Source: CAWIUB01 sp963839995 (GTDB lineage Bacteria; Actinomycetota; Actinomycetes; Mycobacteriales; Jatrophihabitantaceae). Taken from it: 64,000 bases of DNA. The position numbers and the translations under genes were made by a program. Numbering within the stretch: the stretch's first letter is position 1; every line of letters starts with the position of its first letter. Below, piece after piece: positions 48,451-57,235 of this stretch. Below the pieces are notes generated by a model. It was not told the DNA's origin. It made no database searches and was given only the letters and a program-made list of their open reading frames with translations. Location of the stretch: assembly GCA_963839995.1 (NCBI GenBank), contig CAWIXH010000013.1, forward strand, positions 186,001 to 250,000, given 5' to 3'.

Positions 48451-51400
48451 CTACTGGACCTCGCACGGCTTGCCCTGGCTGTTGAGGCCGGTCGAGACGG
48501 TGAGCCGGATCTCGGTGCCCTCGGGCAGGACGGCGCCAGCGGGATGGCTCTGCCCGACGACGAACCCTGCCTTGCCCAGGCACTGGTTGCTGAGCGTCGC
48601 GGGGCCGACGGTGAAGCCGGCCGCACGTACCTCGGCGACGGCGGGTGCCTGCTTCATGCCGAGGACGTCGGGGACCTGCGCCGCCGTCGTCCAGGAGAAC
48701 GCCGTGCTGCCGCTGGCCAGGTTGACATCCGTCGCCGTCACGGTGACGAGCTGCAGGGACGGCCCTCCTGCTACGGGCACGCCGCTGATCAGGCCCGTGG
48801 TGGTGCAGGTCAGCCCTTGCGGGAGGTTGTCGGCGCTCCACGTGATCTGGCCGGCTCCTCCGCTCGAGACGAGCTGGAGCGAGACCGGCGCGCCGAGCAG
48901 GGTCTGCTGGTCGCCGGGCCAGGTCACCTGCGGGGCGTCGGTCAGCGGCAGGGTGCCCCGCACCGTCAGGGGCAGCGGCGCCCAGGCTCCCCATCGAGTG
49001 GGGTCGCCGAGCAGGGTGGCGCGAACGAAGACCTCCCCGTCGACGTCGGCGCCGTACAGGTGCAACCGGTTCGTGAGGTCACTGCCTGGGGGAACCATGG
49101 CCAGCCGGCGGATGGTGAAGCGCGCCCAGTCCCGGTCCAGATCCCTCCAGCCGGTCCAGGTGGACGCGCCAGGGCTGGTCTGGCGGGAGCTGCGCAGCCG
49201 TCCGTCGTCGTCGGTCAGGACAATCGCTACGACACCGTCGGGACCGCAGGCGGCAGCGACAGCGGTCGCCGGGACGCCGAGCGACTGCCAGGCGGCGCCG
49301 GTCCAGTCACCCGGGCTTGTCTGGGCGATCGTGAGCACCGCGCTGGTGGCTGCGGAGACGCCGACGACGACCACGCGCCCGGACCGGTCGGTGCAGGCGG
49401 TGACGTCGCTGAACGCGCCGTCGGCGAACAGCTGCCACGGCTCCACGCCATCAGAGCCGGAAGGGCTCTCGTGGCTGCGCCACAGCGTGCCGCGCGGGCT
49501 GTCCGGGCCACCGGCGCTGATTCCTTGCACGGCGAACAGTTCGACCACGCCGATCCCATTGCGGGCGGACGCGACGGCGGTGAACTCGCCGTCCGTGGCC
49601 AGCCACGGCGACCAGACCCCGGACGGGGTCCGGCGGCGGCGCCAGGGCCTTCCCTGAGCGTTGACCCCGAACAGGTGCAAGCCGCCGTCAGGGTCGGCTG
49701 CCAGGCAGACCGCACGCAGGGCGCCGTCCAGCAGCGTGAGGTGGGTGCCGTCGCCGGCGCCGATGCGGACCTGGTCGTTGGCGTCGACGGCGGCCAGGAC
49801 CGCGCCACCGGCCGGGCCGGCGACGGCGGCGGCCAGCGGTGAGCCGAACAGGGGCGGGTCCGGCAGCACGAACGGTGCCGGCAGCAGCAGGCGCACGTTG
49901 CGCTGGTCGGGGGTGCCGGGGTTGTCGATGACGTGCCGGTCGCGTTCCTGTAGGTCGTTCGCGGCGATCTCGCGGGCCAGTGACGCGATCACCGAGGGTT
50001 GGGTTATGTCGCCGCCGCGGAAGTCCAGGGGCGCATCGATGTCGACCATCGTCGTGACGATGGACAGGGTACCGCCGCCCGAGGCCAACTCGATCAGTCG
50101 ACCCTGCGCCGGGAAGTCGATGACCGCCGACGTACCGACCTCGTAGAACCCTCCGTGGGGTCCGGTGGGCCAGGGCCTGAAGTGACGCTCGACGACGTTC
50201 CGGTGGCTGTGCCCGTTCACCAGCAGGACGACGTTGGGGTAGCGCAGCAGGAGACGTTCGAAGGGTTCGCCGTTCTGCCGCAGGGATCGGATGGCGTGGT
50301 GGGAGTGAATGACGAACAGGACGTCGGTGACGCCCTCCTGCTCGACGATAACCGGGATGTCGTCATCGGTCAGGTAGCGCGAGCTGCCGGAGACCAGCTG
50401 GTCTTCTAGCCACTGCAGCTGGTTGATGCCGATGTAGCCGGTGTCGTACCCGTCCGCGTCGGTGGTGTCCAGCACCAGGTGCCGGACGCGGTCGCCGGGC
50501 CGGCCGGGAATGGCGTAGAAGGCGTCGTCACCCAATACGAAGCCATGGCCGACGGGCGTGCCATGCGTGTCGAAGTGCGCCGCGACGAACTCGGCACGGC
50601 TCACCAGGCGCCGTCGTGCATCGGCCGGCACCAGCAGGCCGGCGAAGCCGACATTCGCAATGGCGTCGACGAGGTCAGCCCAGTCGAGGTCCCATCCGTC
50701 GGGCATGACGTCCGGCAACGGCTGACCGAGCTGCGTGCGCTTGAAGTCGCCGACAGCGATCTCCCGCAGATCAAGACCCAGGACGTCTCCTGCCGCGTAT
50801 CCGTGGACGACGCCGTCGGGCGTCATGTTGCCCTGAACGAGTGCATCGTGGTTGCCGTAGCAGGCAAACCACGGCATCCCCAGTCCGGTGGCGGTGAACG
50901 GCTTGCGGGCGATGAACGGCAGCTGGGTCAGCTTCGTGGGGTACCCGGCGCTGAAGTAGTTGTCGAGCCCGGGTCCGTTGTGGTTCGACCGCTCGAAGTC
51001 CTCGAACGCGGGATGCCAGTACTCGACCGGGAGGCCCAGCCCGTCGCTTGTCACGCTGTTGTCGAGCGTGGGTGAGCCGGAATCGGTGGTGACGGTCTGC
51101 CCATCGAGGATGTCGATGTACCAGCGCAGTTCGTTGGACTGGCAGTTGTCGACCCCGTCGCCGCTGACCATGGTGAAGGCGAGCGGCAGGCCTGTGCGCG
51201 GCCCGCGCCCGGCCTTGCGCAGGGCCCGGCAGATCGCGTCGGTGAGGAACGGGGCGAGGCACTCGTGGGGCCGGTACGCGGAGTCGAACGGGTAGGACCG
51301 CTGGTGGGGTTCGCCGGGGTCTGCGTACCGGTCGAGGAACTCCACCCGCAGCGGGGACTGGTCGTCGGTGATGTGCAAGTCGGTGATCTGCGCGAAAGCC

Positions 51401-51606
51401 GTCAGCGCGAACGTCACCGGCGGCGCCGTCTGGGAAAGGTCATTCGGGTCCAAGTGCCGGACAACATGCGGCTCGGGCGGACCCGTCACCAGCTGGGCGT
51501 AGTCACCCTTAGCAGGATCACGCGGACCGACCAGGACCGTGCCGCCCATCGTCGTGAGCGCCGGCGCTTGGCTGGCGCTCACGGCTGATTCGATCTCATC
51601 GGCCAT
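48451..51606 (-). CDS. Large metallophosphoesterase with lectin-like and PASTA-like domains
   Basis: A 1051-residue protein. The N-terminal 550 residues form a calcineurin-like phosphoesterase of the TIGR03767 type: AQITDLHITDDQ (D-x-H), MVSGDGVDN (GD), CYGNHDALVQG (GNHD), VLFVIHSHHA and VVLLVNGHSHRN (GHxH). These bind two metal ions. Residues about 610-870 are repeats with FGVNAQGRPWRRRRTPSG, GRLRSSRQTSPGAS and HLYGADVDGEVFVRATLLG, a tectonin/PLL-like lectin propeller pattern. An Ig-like part (QVTWPGDQQTLLGAPVSL) and a PASTA domain (VPDVLGMKQAPAVAEVRAAGFTVG) end it. No signal peptide is visible. The start is MADEIESAV at 51606, or Met20. Confidence 0.85.
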   Translation of the reverse strand: MADEIESAVSASQAPALTTMGGTVLVGPRDPAKGDYAQLVTGPPEPHVVRHLDPNDLSQTAPPVTFALTAFAQITDLHITDDQSPLRVEFLDRYADPGEPHQRSYPFDSAYRPHECLAPFLTDAICRALRKAGRGPRTGLPLAFTMVSGDGVDNCQSNELRWYIDILDGQTVTTDSGSPTLDNSVTSDGLGLPVEYWHPAFEDFERSNHNGPGLDNYFSAGYPTKLTQLPFIARKPFTATGLGMPWFACYGNHDALVQGNMTPDGVVHGYAAGDVLGLDLREIAVGDFKRTQLGQPLPDVMPDGWDLDWADLVDAIANVGFAGLLVPADARRRLVSRAEFVAAHFDTHGTPVGHGFVLGDDAFYAIPGRPGDRVRHLVLDTTDADGYDTGYIGINQLQWLEDQLVSGSSRYLTDDDIPVIVEQEGVTDVLFVIHSHHAIRSLRQNGEPFERLLLRYPNVVLLVNGHSHRNVVERHFRPWPTGPHGGFYEVGTSAVIDFPAQGRLIELASGGGTLSIVTTMVDIDAPLDFRGGDITQPSVIASLAREIAANDLQERDRHVIDNPGTPDQRNVRLLLPAPFVLPDPPLFGSPLAAAVAGPAGGAVLAAVDANDQVRIGAGDGTHLTLLDGALRAVCLAADPDGGLHLFGVNAQGRPWRRRRTPSGVWSPWLATDGEFTAVASARNGIGVVELFAVQGISAGGPDSPRGTLWRSHESPSGSDGVEPWQLFADGAFSDVTACTDRSGRVVVVGVSAATSAVLTIAQTSPGDWTGAAWQSLGVPATAVAAACGPDGVVAIVLTDDDGRLRSSRQTSPGASTWTGWRDLDRDWARFTIRRLAMVPPGSDLTNRLHLYGADVDGEVFVRATLLGDPTRWGAWAPLPLTVRGTLPLTDAPQVTWPGDQQTLLGAPVSLQLVSSGGAGQITWSADNLPQGLTCTTTGLISGVPVAGGPSLQLVTVTATDVNLASGSTAFSWTTAAQVPDVLGMKQAPAVAEVRAAGFTVGPATLSNQCLGKAGFVVGQSHPAGAVLPEGTEIRLTVSTGLNSQGKPCEVQ

Positions 51607-51628
51607 CTCTGCCGTCCCTACGCTGCCA

Positions 51629-52122
51629 TCAGAGGCCCGGAGACGCCGTCAGCGGGACCGAGCGGTGATCGTGTGGATCGCTGCGATGAGAGGAGTGGGG
51701 AAGCTGCCGGCAGATACACGCCAGCGAGGTGAGGACGCCACGAGTGACGTAGTGTCGCGGGTCCGAAGTTCGTTGACGGGCGTGGGGAAGGATCTCGTCG
51801 GCGGTCTTGGTCCAGATGAAGGGGTGGCAGCGCTCGTTCCAGCCGTCGATGAAGTGGCTGATTGCCGCGACGAGGTCCTTGACGCTGGTGAAGGTGCCGC
51901 GGCGGATGGCTTGGCGCGTGACGATCCCGAAGAACACCTCGACGAGGTTCAGCCAGGACCTAGAGGTCGGGGTGAAGTGCAGCTTGACCCGGCGGTGGCG
52001 GGCCAGCCATGCCTCGACCTCGGCGTGCTTGTGGGTGTGGTAGTTGTCCACGACGACGTGCAGGTCTCGGCGGGGATGGGCGCGGGCGACCAGCTTCAGG
52101 AAGTCCAGGAACTCGGCCTTGC
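51629..52122 (-). pseudogene. IS630-family transposase, C-terminal remnant
   Basis: Read leftward: GKAEFLDFLKLVARAHPRRD, LHVVVDNYHTHKHAEVEAWL (second catalytic Asp in VVVDNYHTHK), LHFTPTSRSWLNLVEVFFGI (catalytic Glu) and HPFIWTKTADEIL. These are the DDE_3 features of IS630 enzymes. The N-terminal half, including the first Asp and the HTH, is absent: the sequence switches near 52122 to a phospholipase C-like N-terminus. The truncated piece lies just upstream of the metallophosphoesterase. Confidence 0.8.
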
Positions 52123-52349
52123 CATGCCGGGTAGTTCCAGTCCTGCGAGAAGAAGAACAGGTCCGGTCCTATTGCGCCGATCGCCGTGAATTTCTTCCAC
52201 TTATTCATGTAGTCGCCGCAGGTGTTCGGATCCAGGCCGGCGACGGCGTCACTGCCTGCGCCCAGGTCGGGCCAGTCGGCGAACGTCTCGCTCGACAGCA
52301 GGTCGGCGACTCGCCGGGCGGTGTAGATGTGCGTGAAATGACCAGGCAT
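52123..52349 (-). pseudogene. N-terminal remnant of a zinc-dependent phospholipase C-like protein
   Basis: The ATG at 52349, with GAGGAG upstream, begins MPGHFTHIYTARRVADLLSS and continues GLDPNTCGDYMNKWKKFTAI, GAIGPDLFFFSQDWNYP. GHFTHI and GAIGPDLFFF are typical starts of actinobacterial zinc-dependent phospholipase C-type (or DUF4336-like) proteins with His/Asp metal ligands. The sequence is broken after about 75 codons by the IS630 fragment. It is the 5' end of a disrupted gene. Confidence 0.55.
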
Positions 52350-52419
52350 AAGGCTCTCCTCATTAGGGATCTGAACGGCGGGCTGACCTTCGGAATGCAC
52401 CTGATGAGGTCACAGCCGC

Positions 52420-52656
52420 GCCGCCCGGCAGGCGCCGGTAGCGTCCCGGCGTGGGAGCCCGTCGAAGATCCGCCCGAACGTCGCTGCCGGCGCTCGCGAC
52501 CCGACGCCGTCCATCGGGCAGCCGCTCGGTGCGGCCACCGCGCGGGAGGCGCGGACAGCGGCCACCCAGCGCCACGGCGCCCAGACCGGCCGCTCCGGCC
52601 GGCAGGATCCGGCGACGCGACGTTCCCTTGCCATCCGTGGCAGTTGACCCAATCAT
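52420..52656 (-). pseudogene. N-terminal remnant of a Tat-exported protein
   Basis: The frame from about 52656 reads GTSRRRILPAGAAGLGAVAL, a twin-arginine signal (SRRRILP followed by a hydrophobic alanine/glycine stretch). In the adjoining frame comes APAATFGRIFDGLPRRD, which recalls the start of peroxidase-type actinobacterial exported proteins (FGR-x-F-x-L-P). It needs a frameshift and ends after about 75 codons, so it is a fragment. Confidence 0.35.
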
Positions 52657-52780
52657 CGGAACCCCCCAGCGCAGCGCGCAGCGTGAGCGTGGATGCCCAA
52701 CGCCACACGCCTGGCCCGCGTGTCGGCCGATGCGGCCGCGGAGCGCGTGTCAGTAACTGAGGCGCGCCGACCGACCCGAC

Positions 52781-53037
52781 GTCCTATCTGGCCGAGTACG
52801 ACCAGCTCACCCTTGCCCGGCTGCTCGTCGCCGAGGGTGACACGCGCACCGCACTCGATCTGCTCGACCGCGTGCTGGACGTAGCGCAGGCGGCGGGCCG
52901 CGACGGCAGCCTGATCGAGGCGCGAGTGGTGCGCGCGCGCTCGCCCACCACGCGAACGGCGACGCGGACTCGGCTGCGGCCGACCTTGCTGCCGCCCTCA
53001 CCAGCGGGGTGCCGGCCGGCGGGGTCCTCGACCCGCC
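52781..53037 (+). pseudogene. Fragment of a MalT/LuxR-type regulator (TPR region)
   Basis: The frame reads SYLAEYDQLTLARLLVAEGD and TRTALDLLDRVLDVAQAAGR, DGSLIEARVVRA, a helix-turn-helix TPR array like the C-terminal repeats of LuxR/MalT activators. A frame change near 52945 (duplicated GC) continues as LAHHANGDADSAAADLAAAL. The HTH output domain and N-terminal ATPase are missing. Confidence 0.55.
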
Positions 53038-53280
53038 TACACCGGCCACGGCTACGCCACCGAAGCAGTACGCGAACTTCTCCGCTACTGCTTCAAGGAC
53101 CTCGATGTACGCCGAGTCATCGCGAACTGCTTCCTCGACAACGACACCCCCTGGCGCCTCATGGAACACGTCGGCATGCGCCGCGAACTGCACGCAGTCC
53201 GCGAGTCACTGCACCGCTCCGGCCGATGGCTCGACACGGTCGGCTACGCCGTCCTGCAACAAGAGGGGTCGCCGACCTGA
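53038..53280 (+). pseudogene. C-terminal fragment of a RimJ/RimL-type acetyltransferase
   Basis: The frame reads GHGYATEAVRELLRYCFKDL (acetyl-CoA loop G-x-G-Y/A), DVRRVIANCFLDNDTPWRLM, EHVGMRREL and a C-terminus WLDTVGYAVLQQEGS, with stop at 53280. This is GNAT motif A/B of ribosomal-protein-type N-acetyltransferases. The N-terminus is lost and the MalT-like fragment is joined upstream. Confidence 0.6.
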
Positions 53281-53504
53281 GCACCGCCCGCTAACGGCCG
53301 CCGTCATGTGCGCCGACATGACGAGTCGCGCATCACGACGCCGGCTCTGACCCGGATCCACGGCACAAAGGTGCAACGTATTCGGCGATTCCGACGATTG
53401 CCGTTGTGAGGAGACGGCGGTAGCCGGTGACCGTGCGTGGCCGGGTTGTCGATCGCGCGGCACCCGCCCGACGCAGCGAGCGGTATCGCCAGGTATCGTT
53501 TCTT

Positions 53505-54266
53505 GTGATCACGCTCGGGATCGATCTGTCTGCGGAGCCGACGAAGACCGCGTATGCCGTCATCGGCTGGTCCGACCGCGGCGCGCGCGTGCAGCAGCTG
53601 CACGTGGGCGCCGAGAACCTCGAGCTTCTTCCGCTGATCGCCCAAGCTGACAAGGTGGGCATCGACTGCCCCCTCGGTTGGCCGATGGATTTCCTCGACT
53701 TCGTTATCGCGCAGCGGGATCGGACGCTGCCCGCGGGCGCGGGAGACCGGATCCCGTCACGAGATCGGCTCGCGTTCCGTACCACCGATCGGCATCTTCG
53801 CCGACAGGGGATGGGCCAACCCTTGAGCGTTTCGGCCGACCGTATCGGGCGCGCAGCGATGCGCGCTGCAGGACTGCTCGCCGCCATCGAGCGGCAGACC
53901 GGTGACCAGGTCGATCGCGCCGGGTCGGGGCGGATCGTCGAGGTCTACCCGGCGGCTGCGCTCAAGCGGTGGGGGCTGCCCGCCGGCGGCTACAAGACGG
54001 ACCGAGCTCGTCTGTGCGCATTGGTCGATGAGTTCAGTGCGCGCACCGCGCGCTGGCTGCGTCTCGACCCGACGCAACGCCAGCTGTGCGAACAGTCTGA
54101 CGACGCATTCGATGCCATAGTGGCCGCGCTCAACGCCCGCGCAGCGATGCTCACGAACGGTGTGATCACGCCAAACGGCGACACCCAGGCGGAGGCAGCC
54201 ACCATCGAAGGATGGATCGCAGTCCCAGCCCGGGAGCTCGACGAGCTCAGCCCCCGATCACATTAG
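53505..54266 (+). CDS. DUF429 domain protein
   Basis: A 253-residue protein from a GTG at 53505 (VITLGIDLSAEPTKTAYAVI). DUF429 landmarks are the acidic strand LGIDLSAEP, KVGIDCPLGWPMDFLDFV, CPLGWP being the family hallmark, the segment RTTDRHLRRQGMGQPLSVSADRIGRAAMR, and the C-terminal SDDAFDAIVAALNARAA with an Asp-x2-Asp pair. The fold is RNase-H-like with the predicted Asp/Asp/Glu active site, so a nuclease activity is suspected but not shown. It is the only complete gene in a 5-kb zone of fragments. The start lacks a strong ribosome site. Confidence 0.8.
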   Translation: MITLGIDLSAEPTKTAYAVIGWSDRGARVQQLHVGAENLELLPLIAQADKVGIDCPLGWPMDFLDFVIAQRDRTLPAGAGDRIPSRDRLAFRTTDRHLRRQGMGQPLSVSADRIGRAAMRAAGLLAAIERQTGDQVDRAGSGRIVEVYPAAALKRWGLPAGGYKTDRARLCALVDEFSARTARWLRLDPTQRQLCEQSDDAFDAIVAALNARAAMLTNGVITPNGDTQAEAATIEGWIAVPARELDELSPRSH

Positions 54267-54569
54267 AGCGAAGGCATACCCGGCCGTCCGGGCACGCGGA
54301 CGACGGTGGCGTCCACCCGCACGGTGCGCGCGATCAGGTCCAGCACCTGGTCGCGCCACCACGGCGGCGTCTACGACACCGAACCGTTGTCACGTAAGGG
54401 ATCCTCGATCAGGGCTTCAGATAACCGTCTCGTTCTGCGCGGCTCAACGATCGGTGTCTGCCAGCCGACGCCCGCGCAGATCAGACCGTATGTGCCGGTC
54501 AGATGGCCGCTGGCGTTTACCGGATCTGCCGCGATGTTCGCTGCCGATTAGCTCATGTCGTCGCACACC
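54267..54569 (+). other. Intergenic stretch, possible unassigned remnant on the minus strand
   Basis: About 300 bases. A leftward frame reads WWRDQVLDLIARTVRVDATV and VRVPGRPGMPSL, then a stop near 54264, which looks protein-like but belongs to no family I recognise. The rest shows nothing. Confidence 0.35.
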
Positions 54570-54745
54570 TGGTTAGCCGACCAGTGTTGTCTTGGGACGA
54601 ACCAGGCAGAATTCATTGCCCTGTGGATCGGCGGACACGGTCCAGGACTCGGTGCCGGCCCGATATCAACTGTGCGCGCGCCGAGGGCAAGGATGCGCGC
54701 GATCTCGCCGTCCCGATCGTCAGCACCGGTGGTGAGGTCTAGACC
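54570..54745 (-). pseudogene. C-terminal remnant of a VOC-superfamily protein
   Basis: Reading leftward: LDLTTGADDRDGEIARILAL, GARTVDIG, then after a frame change near 54662 GTESWTVSADPQGNEFCLVR and PKTTLVG with a stop. LxLGAxxVDIG...WTVxADPxGNEFCLV is the standard ending of actinobacterial glyoxalase-like (VOC) proteins, where the Glu of NEFC is a metal ligand. Only the last third remains. Confidence 0.65.
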
Positions 54746-54747
54746 GG

Positions 54748-54950
54748 CACCTCGTTCGCGGTGTGGGCCCCCAACGCCCAAGCGGTGCGCGTGGTGGGCG
54801 ACTTCAACGGCTGGGACGGTCGCGTGCACCCCACGCGGGTGCTCGGCAGTTCCGGGGTGTGGGAGCTGTTCCTGCCCGAAGCGAAGGCTGGCGCGCGGTA
54901 CAAGTACGAAGTGCTCAGCGAGCACGGACACCTCTTGCGCCACGGTGGAA
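54748..54950 (+). pseudogene. CBM48 fragment of a 1,4-alpha-glucan branching enzyme
   Basis: The frame gives GTSFAVWAPNAQAVRVVGDF, NGWDGRVHPTRVLGSSGVWE, LFLPEAKAGARYKYEVLSEH, the N-terminal carbohydrate-binding (CBM48/isoamylase-N) domain of GlgB. It has no start and is cut after SEHG. The catalytic GH13 domain is missing. It sits head to head with the VOC remnant and directly before the MMPL gene. Confidence 0.75.
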
Positions 54951-55004
54951 CCAGTGGTTGCCTGAGTGGGAACTGCGTGGTACCCGGCCGCCAAGGGGGT
55001 ATCG

Positions 55005-56751
55005 ATGGGCAGGGCACGAAGGATCGCAGAGGTTCCGGCGGGGAGCTGGACCAAGTGGCTTGTGGTGGCCTTCTGGGGCATCGTGCTGATCGTCGCGTTC
55101 CCGCTGGCCGGGAAGCTCACCGGTGCGCAGAAGAATGACGCGAAGGCCTGGCTGCCGGCGAAAGCGGAGTCGACCAAGGTTCTTGAGGTGCAGGCGCGTT
55201 TCCAGTCGCCGAACATCTTCCCCGGGGTCGTCGTCTATCAGCGAGCCTCGGGTCTGACCGCCGCGGACCGGGCGAAGGCAGCCGCAGACGCCCGGGCGTT
55301 CGCCGGACTGCAGCGAGTGGGTCCCGGCCAGGTGGCAGGCCCGATCCCGTCCGCGGACGGCACGGCGATGCAGACCATCCTTCAGGTCGATCTGGGCAAG
55401 GAGGGCTGGAACAACGCCGCGAAGGCCGCCGACTCCATCCGCGCGATCACCGCATCGAACGCGAACGGCCTGACTTCACACATCACCGGCCCGCTCGGGA
55501 ACGCGGCCGACAACAGCGATGTGTTCAAGGGCCGACCTGAACTCGACGAAGGACCTGGGGCCGGTGCTGGCGATCGGCGTTGCGGTGGGCATGTTCGTCA
55601 TGCTCACCCTTCTGCCGGCCCTGTTGGTGAGCTTCCCCCGCGGGGTCTTCTGGCCGTATCGGCCCACCTACGGGTCGTCCGAGCCGACAGCCCGGGGAAT
55701 GTGGGCGCGGGTCGGCTGGAGCATGGCGGCGCGGCCGCGGATGATTTGGGTCACGACCGCCGTGGTGCTGGGCGTGATGGCGCTTGGGCTGACCGGTCTG
55801 AAGGCCCATGGGCTGACCAACGCGCAATCCTTCCGCGGGCATCCCGATTCGGTGATCGGTGAGACCGTGCTGGCCCAGCATTTCCCCGCGGGCGCGGGCC
55901 AGCCCGTCATCGTCATCGGCAACGAAAACGCGGCGGCCCCACTGCGAACCGCCTTCACCGCCACCCCGGGAATCGCGGGCGTCACACCGCCGGCGGCCCG
56001 GGCCGGCCACGCCTACCTCGAGGGAACGCTGACCTCACCGCCCGACAGCCAGGCCGCGTACGCCACGATCGACCGGGTGCGGTCCGCGGCGCACGCGGTT
56101 GCTGGCGCTGACGCGAAGGTGGGCGGCAACACAGCGATCAACCTGGACGTGAAGCGTGCATCCGCGCACGACCGCAACATCATCATCCCGCTCATCCTCG
56201 TCGTCGTCTTCGTCATCCTCGGGTTGCTGTTGCGGTCGCTCGTGGCGCCGCTGATCCTGACCGCCACGGTAGTGCTCTCCTTCGCCGCCGCCCTCGGCGT
56301 CAGCGCCTTCTTCTTCAACCACGTCTTCGGGTTCGGCGGGGCCGACACCGCGTTCCCCCTGTTCGTGTTCGTGTTCCTCGTCGCACTCGGCATCGACTAC
56401 AACATCTTCCTGATGACCCGGGTCCGCGAAGAGGCGAACAAGCACGACGCCCGGCGCGGCGCGCTCATCGGGCTTGCCGCCACCGGCGGGGTAATCACCG
56501 CAGCCGGATTCGTCCTCGCTGGCACGTTCGCAGCACTCGCCACGATCCCCGCGACGTTCCTGACCGAACTGGGTTTCGCCGTCGCCTTCGGCATCCTGCT
56601 GGACACCATCATCGTGCGGTCCGTGCTGGTCACCGCGCTGAACCTGGACATCGGCCGGTGGATGTGGTGGCCCAGCAGGCTGGCGCACAAACCAGACCCG
56701 GCACCGGAGGAACTCAGCCACGACCGCGCCGCCGCCATCACCGCGCGCTGA
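55005..56751 (+). pseudogene. MMPL-family transporter with a large internal deletion
   Basis: From the ATG at 55005 (MGRARRIAEVPAGSWTKWLV) the frame gives a transmembrane helix and extracellular domain up to GPLGNAADNSDVFKG (about 55530). The next frame then continues STKDLGPVLAIGVAVGMFVM, LTLLPALLVSFPRGVFWPYR and goes to the stop at 56751. It contains the second extracellular part and the last six helices (PLILVVVFVILGLLLRSLVAPLILTATVVLS, FVFLVALGIDYNIFLMTRVREE). In complete MMPL proteins about 150 residues with helices 2-6 and the first D-Y motif lie between these two parts, so they have been deleted together with a frameshift. The protein is a pump for lipids or drugs in the family but cannot work here. 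Confidence 0.85.
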
Positions 56752-57235
56752 CCCACCCGCCGCAAGCCGCTGAACGCCGGCCGACCGGCCACCCGCGTGC
56801 ACCGCGCCAAGCATGTCCTGACCCAAGGAAGATGATCTAGCAACGGTGAGGACGCCCTGATCGCCGGAACGCCAAGCCCACGCTCCAAGTTTCGCCCTCA
56901 TGCCGCGATGAGCGCGCATCCCATCTGACCCTGAGCACGAAACGGGCATTCCGCAGCCGTGCGTGACGACGATCGGCCAGTCCTCGTCGCGCCGAACGCC
57001 GCGCATAGTCGGCAGTGAGCCGTCTCGATCTGGACGGGTGAGTAGGCGCCTGTTGGAGCGCGCGTTATCCGTACAGATCAAGACCTATGTATTGGGTCGG
57101 CACCTGGACGACTTAGGCCCCCTCGGCGATCCGCTGATGGCTGATGCGGTAGGCAGCCGATTGAACGCAAGGGATCCTCACAACGTTCATCGGGGCTGTT
57201 CGTCTAGTCTGTACGCTTCATTTGTCACCTGCGTG
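56752..57235 (+). other. Intergenic stretch between MMPL remnant and ABC transporter
   Basis: About 480 bases with no supported gene, RNA or clear terminator. The 3' part lies downstream of two convergent genes. Confidence 0.45.

Noticed and set aside
48544..49842. 432-codon plus-strand frame antisense to the metallophosphoesterase
   Set aside because: Gly/Arg/Ala-rich antisense shadow; no motifs, no start site.
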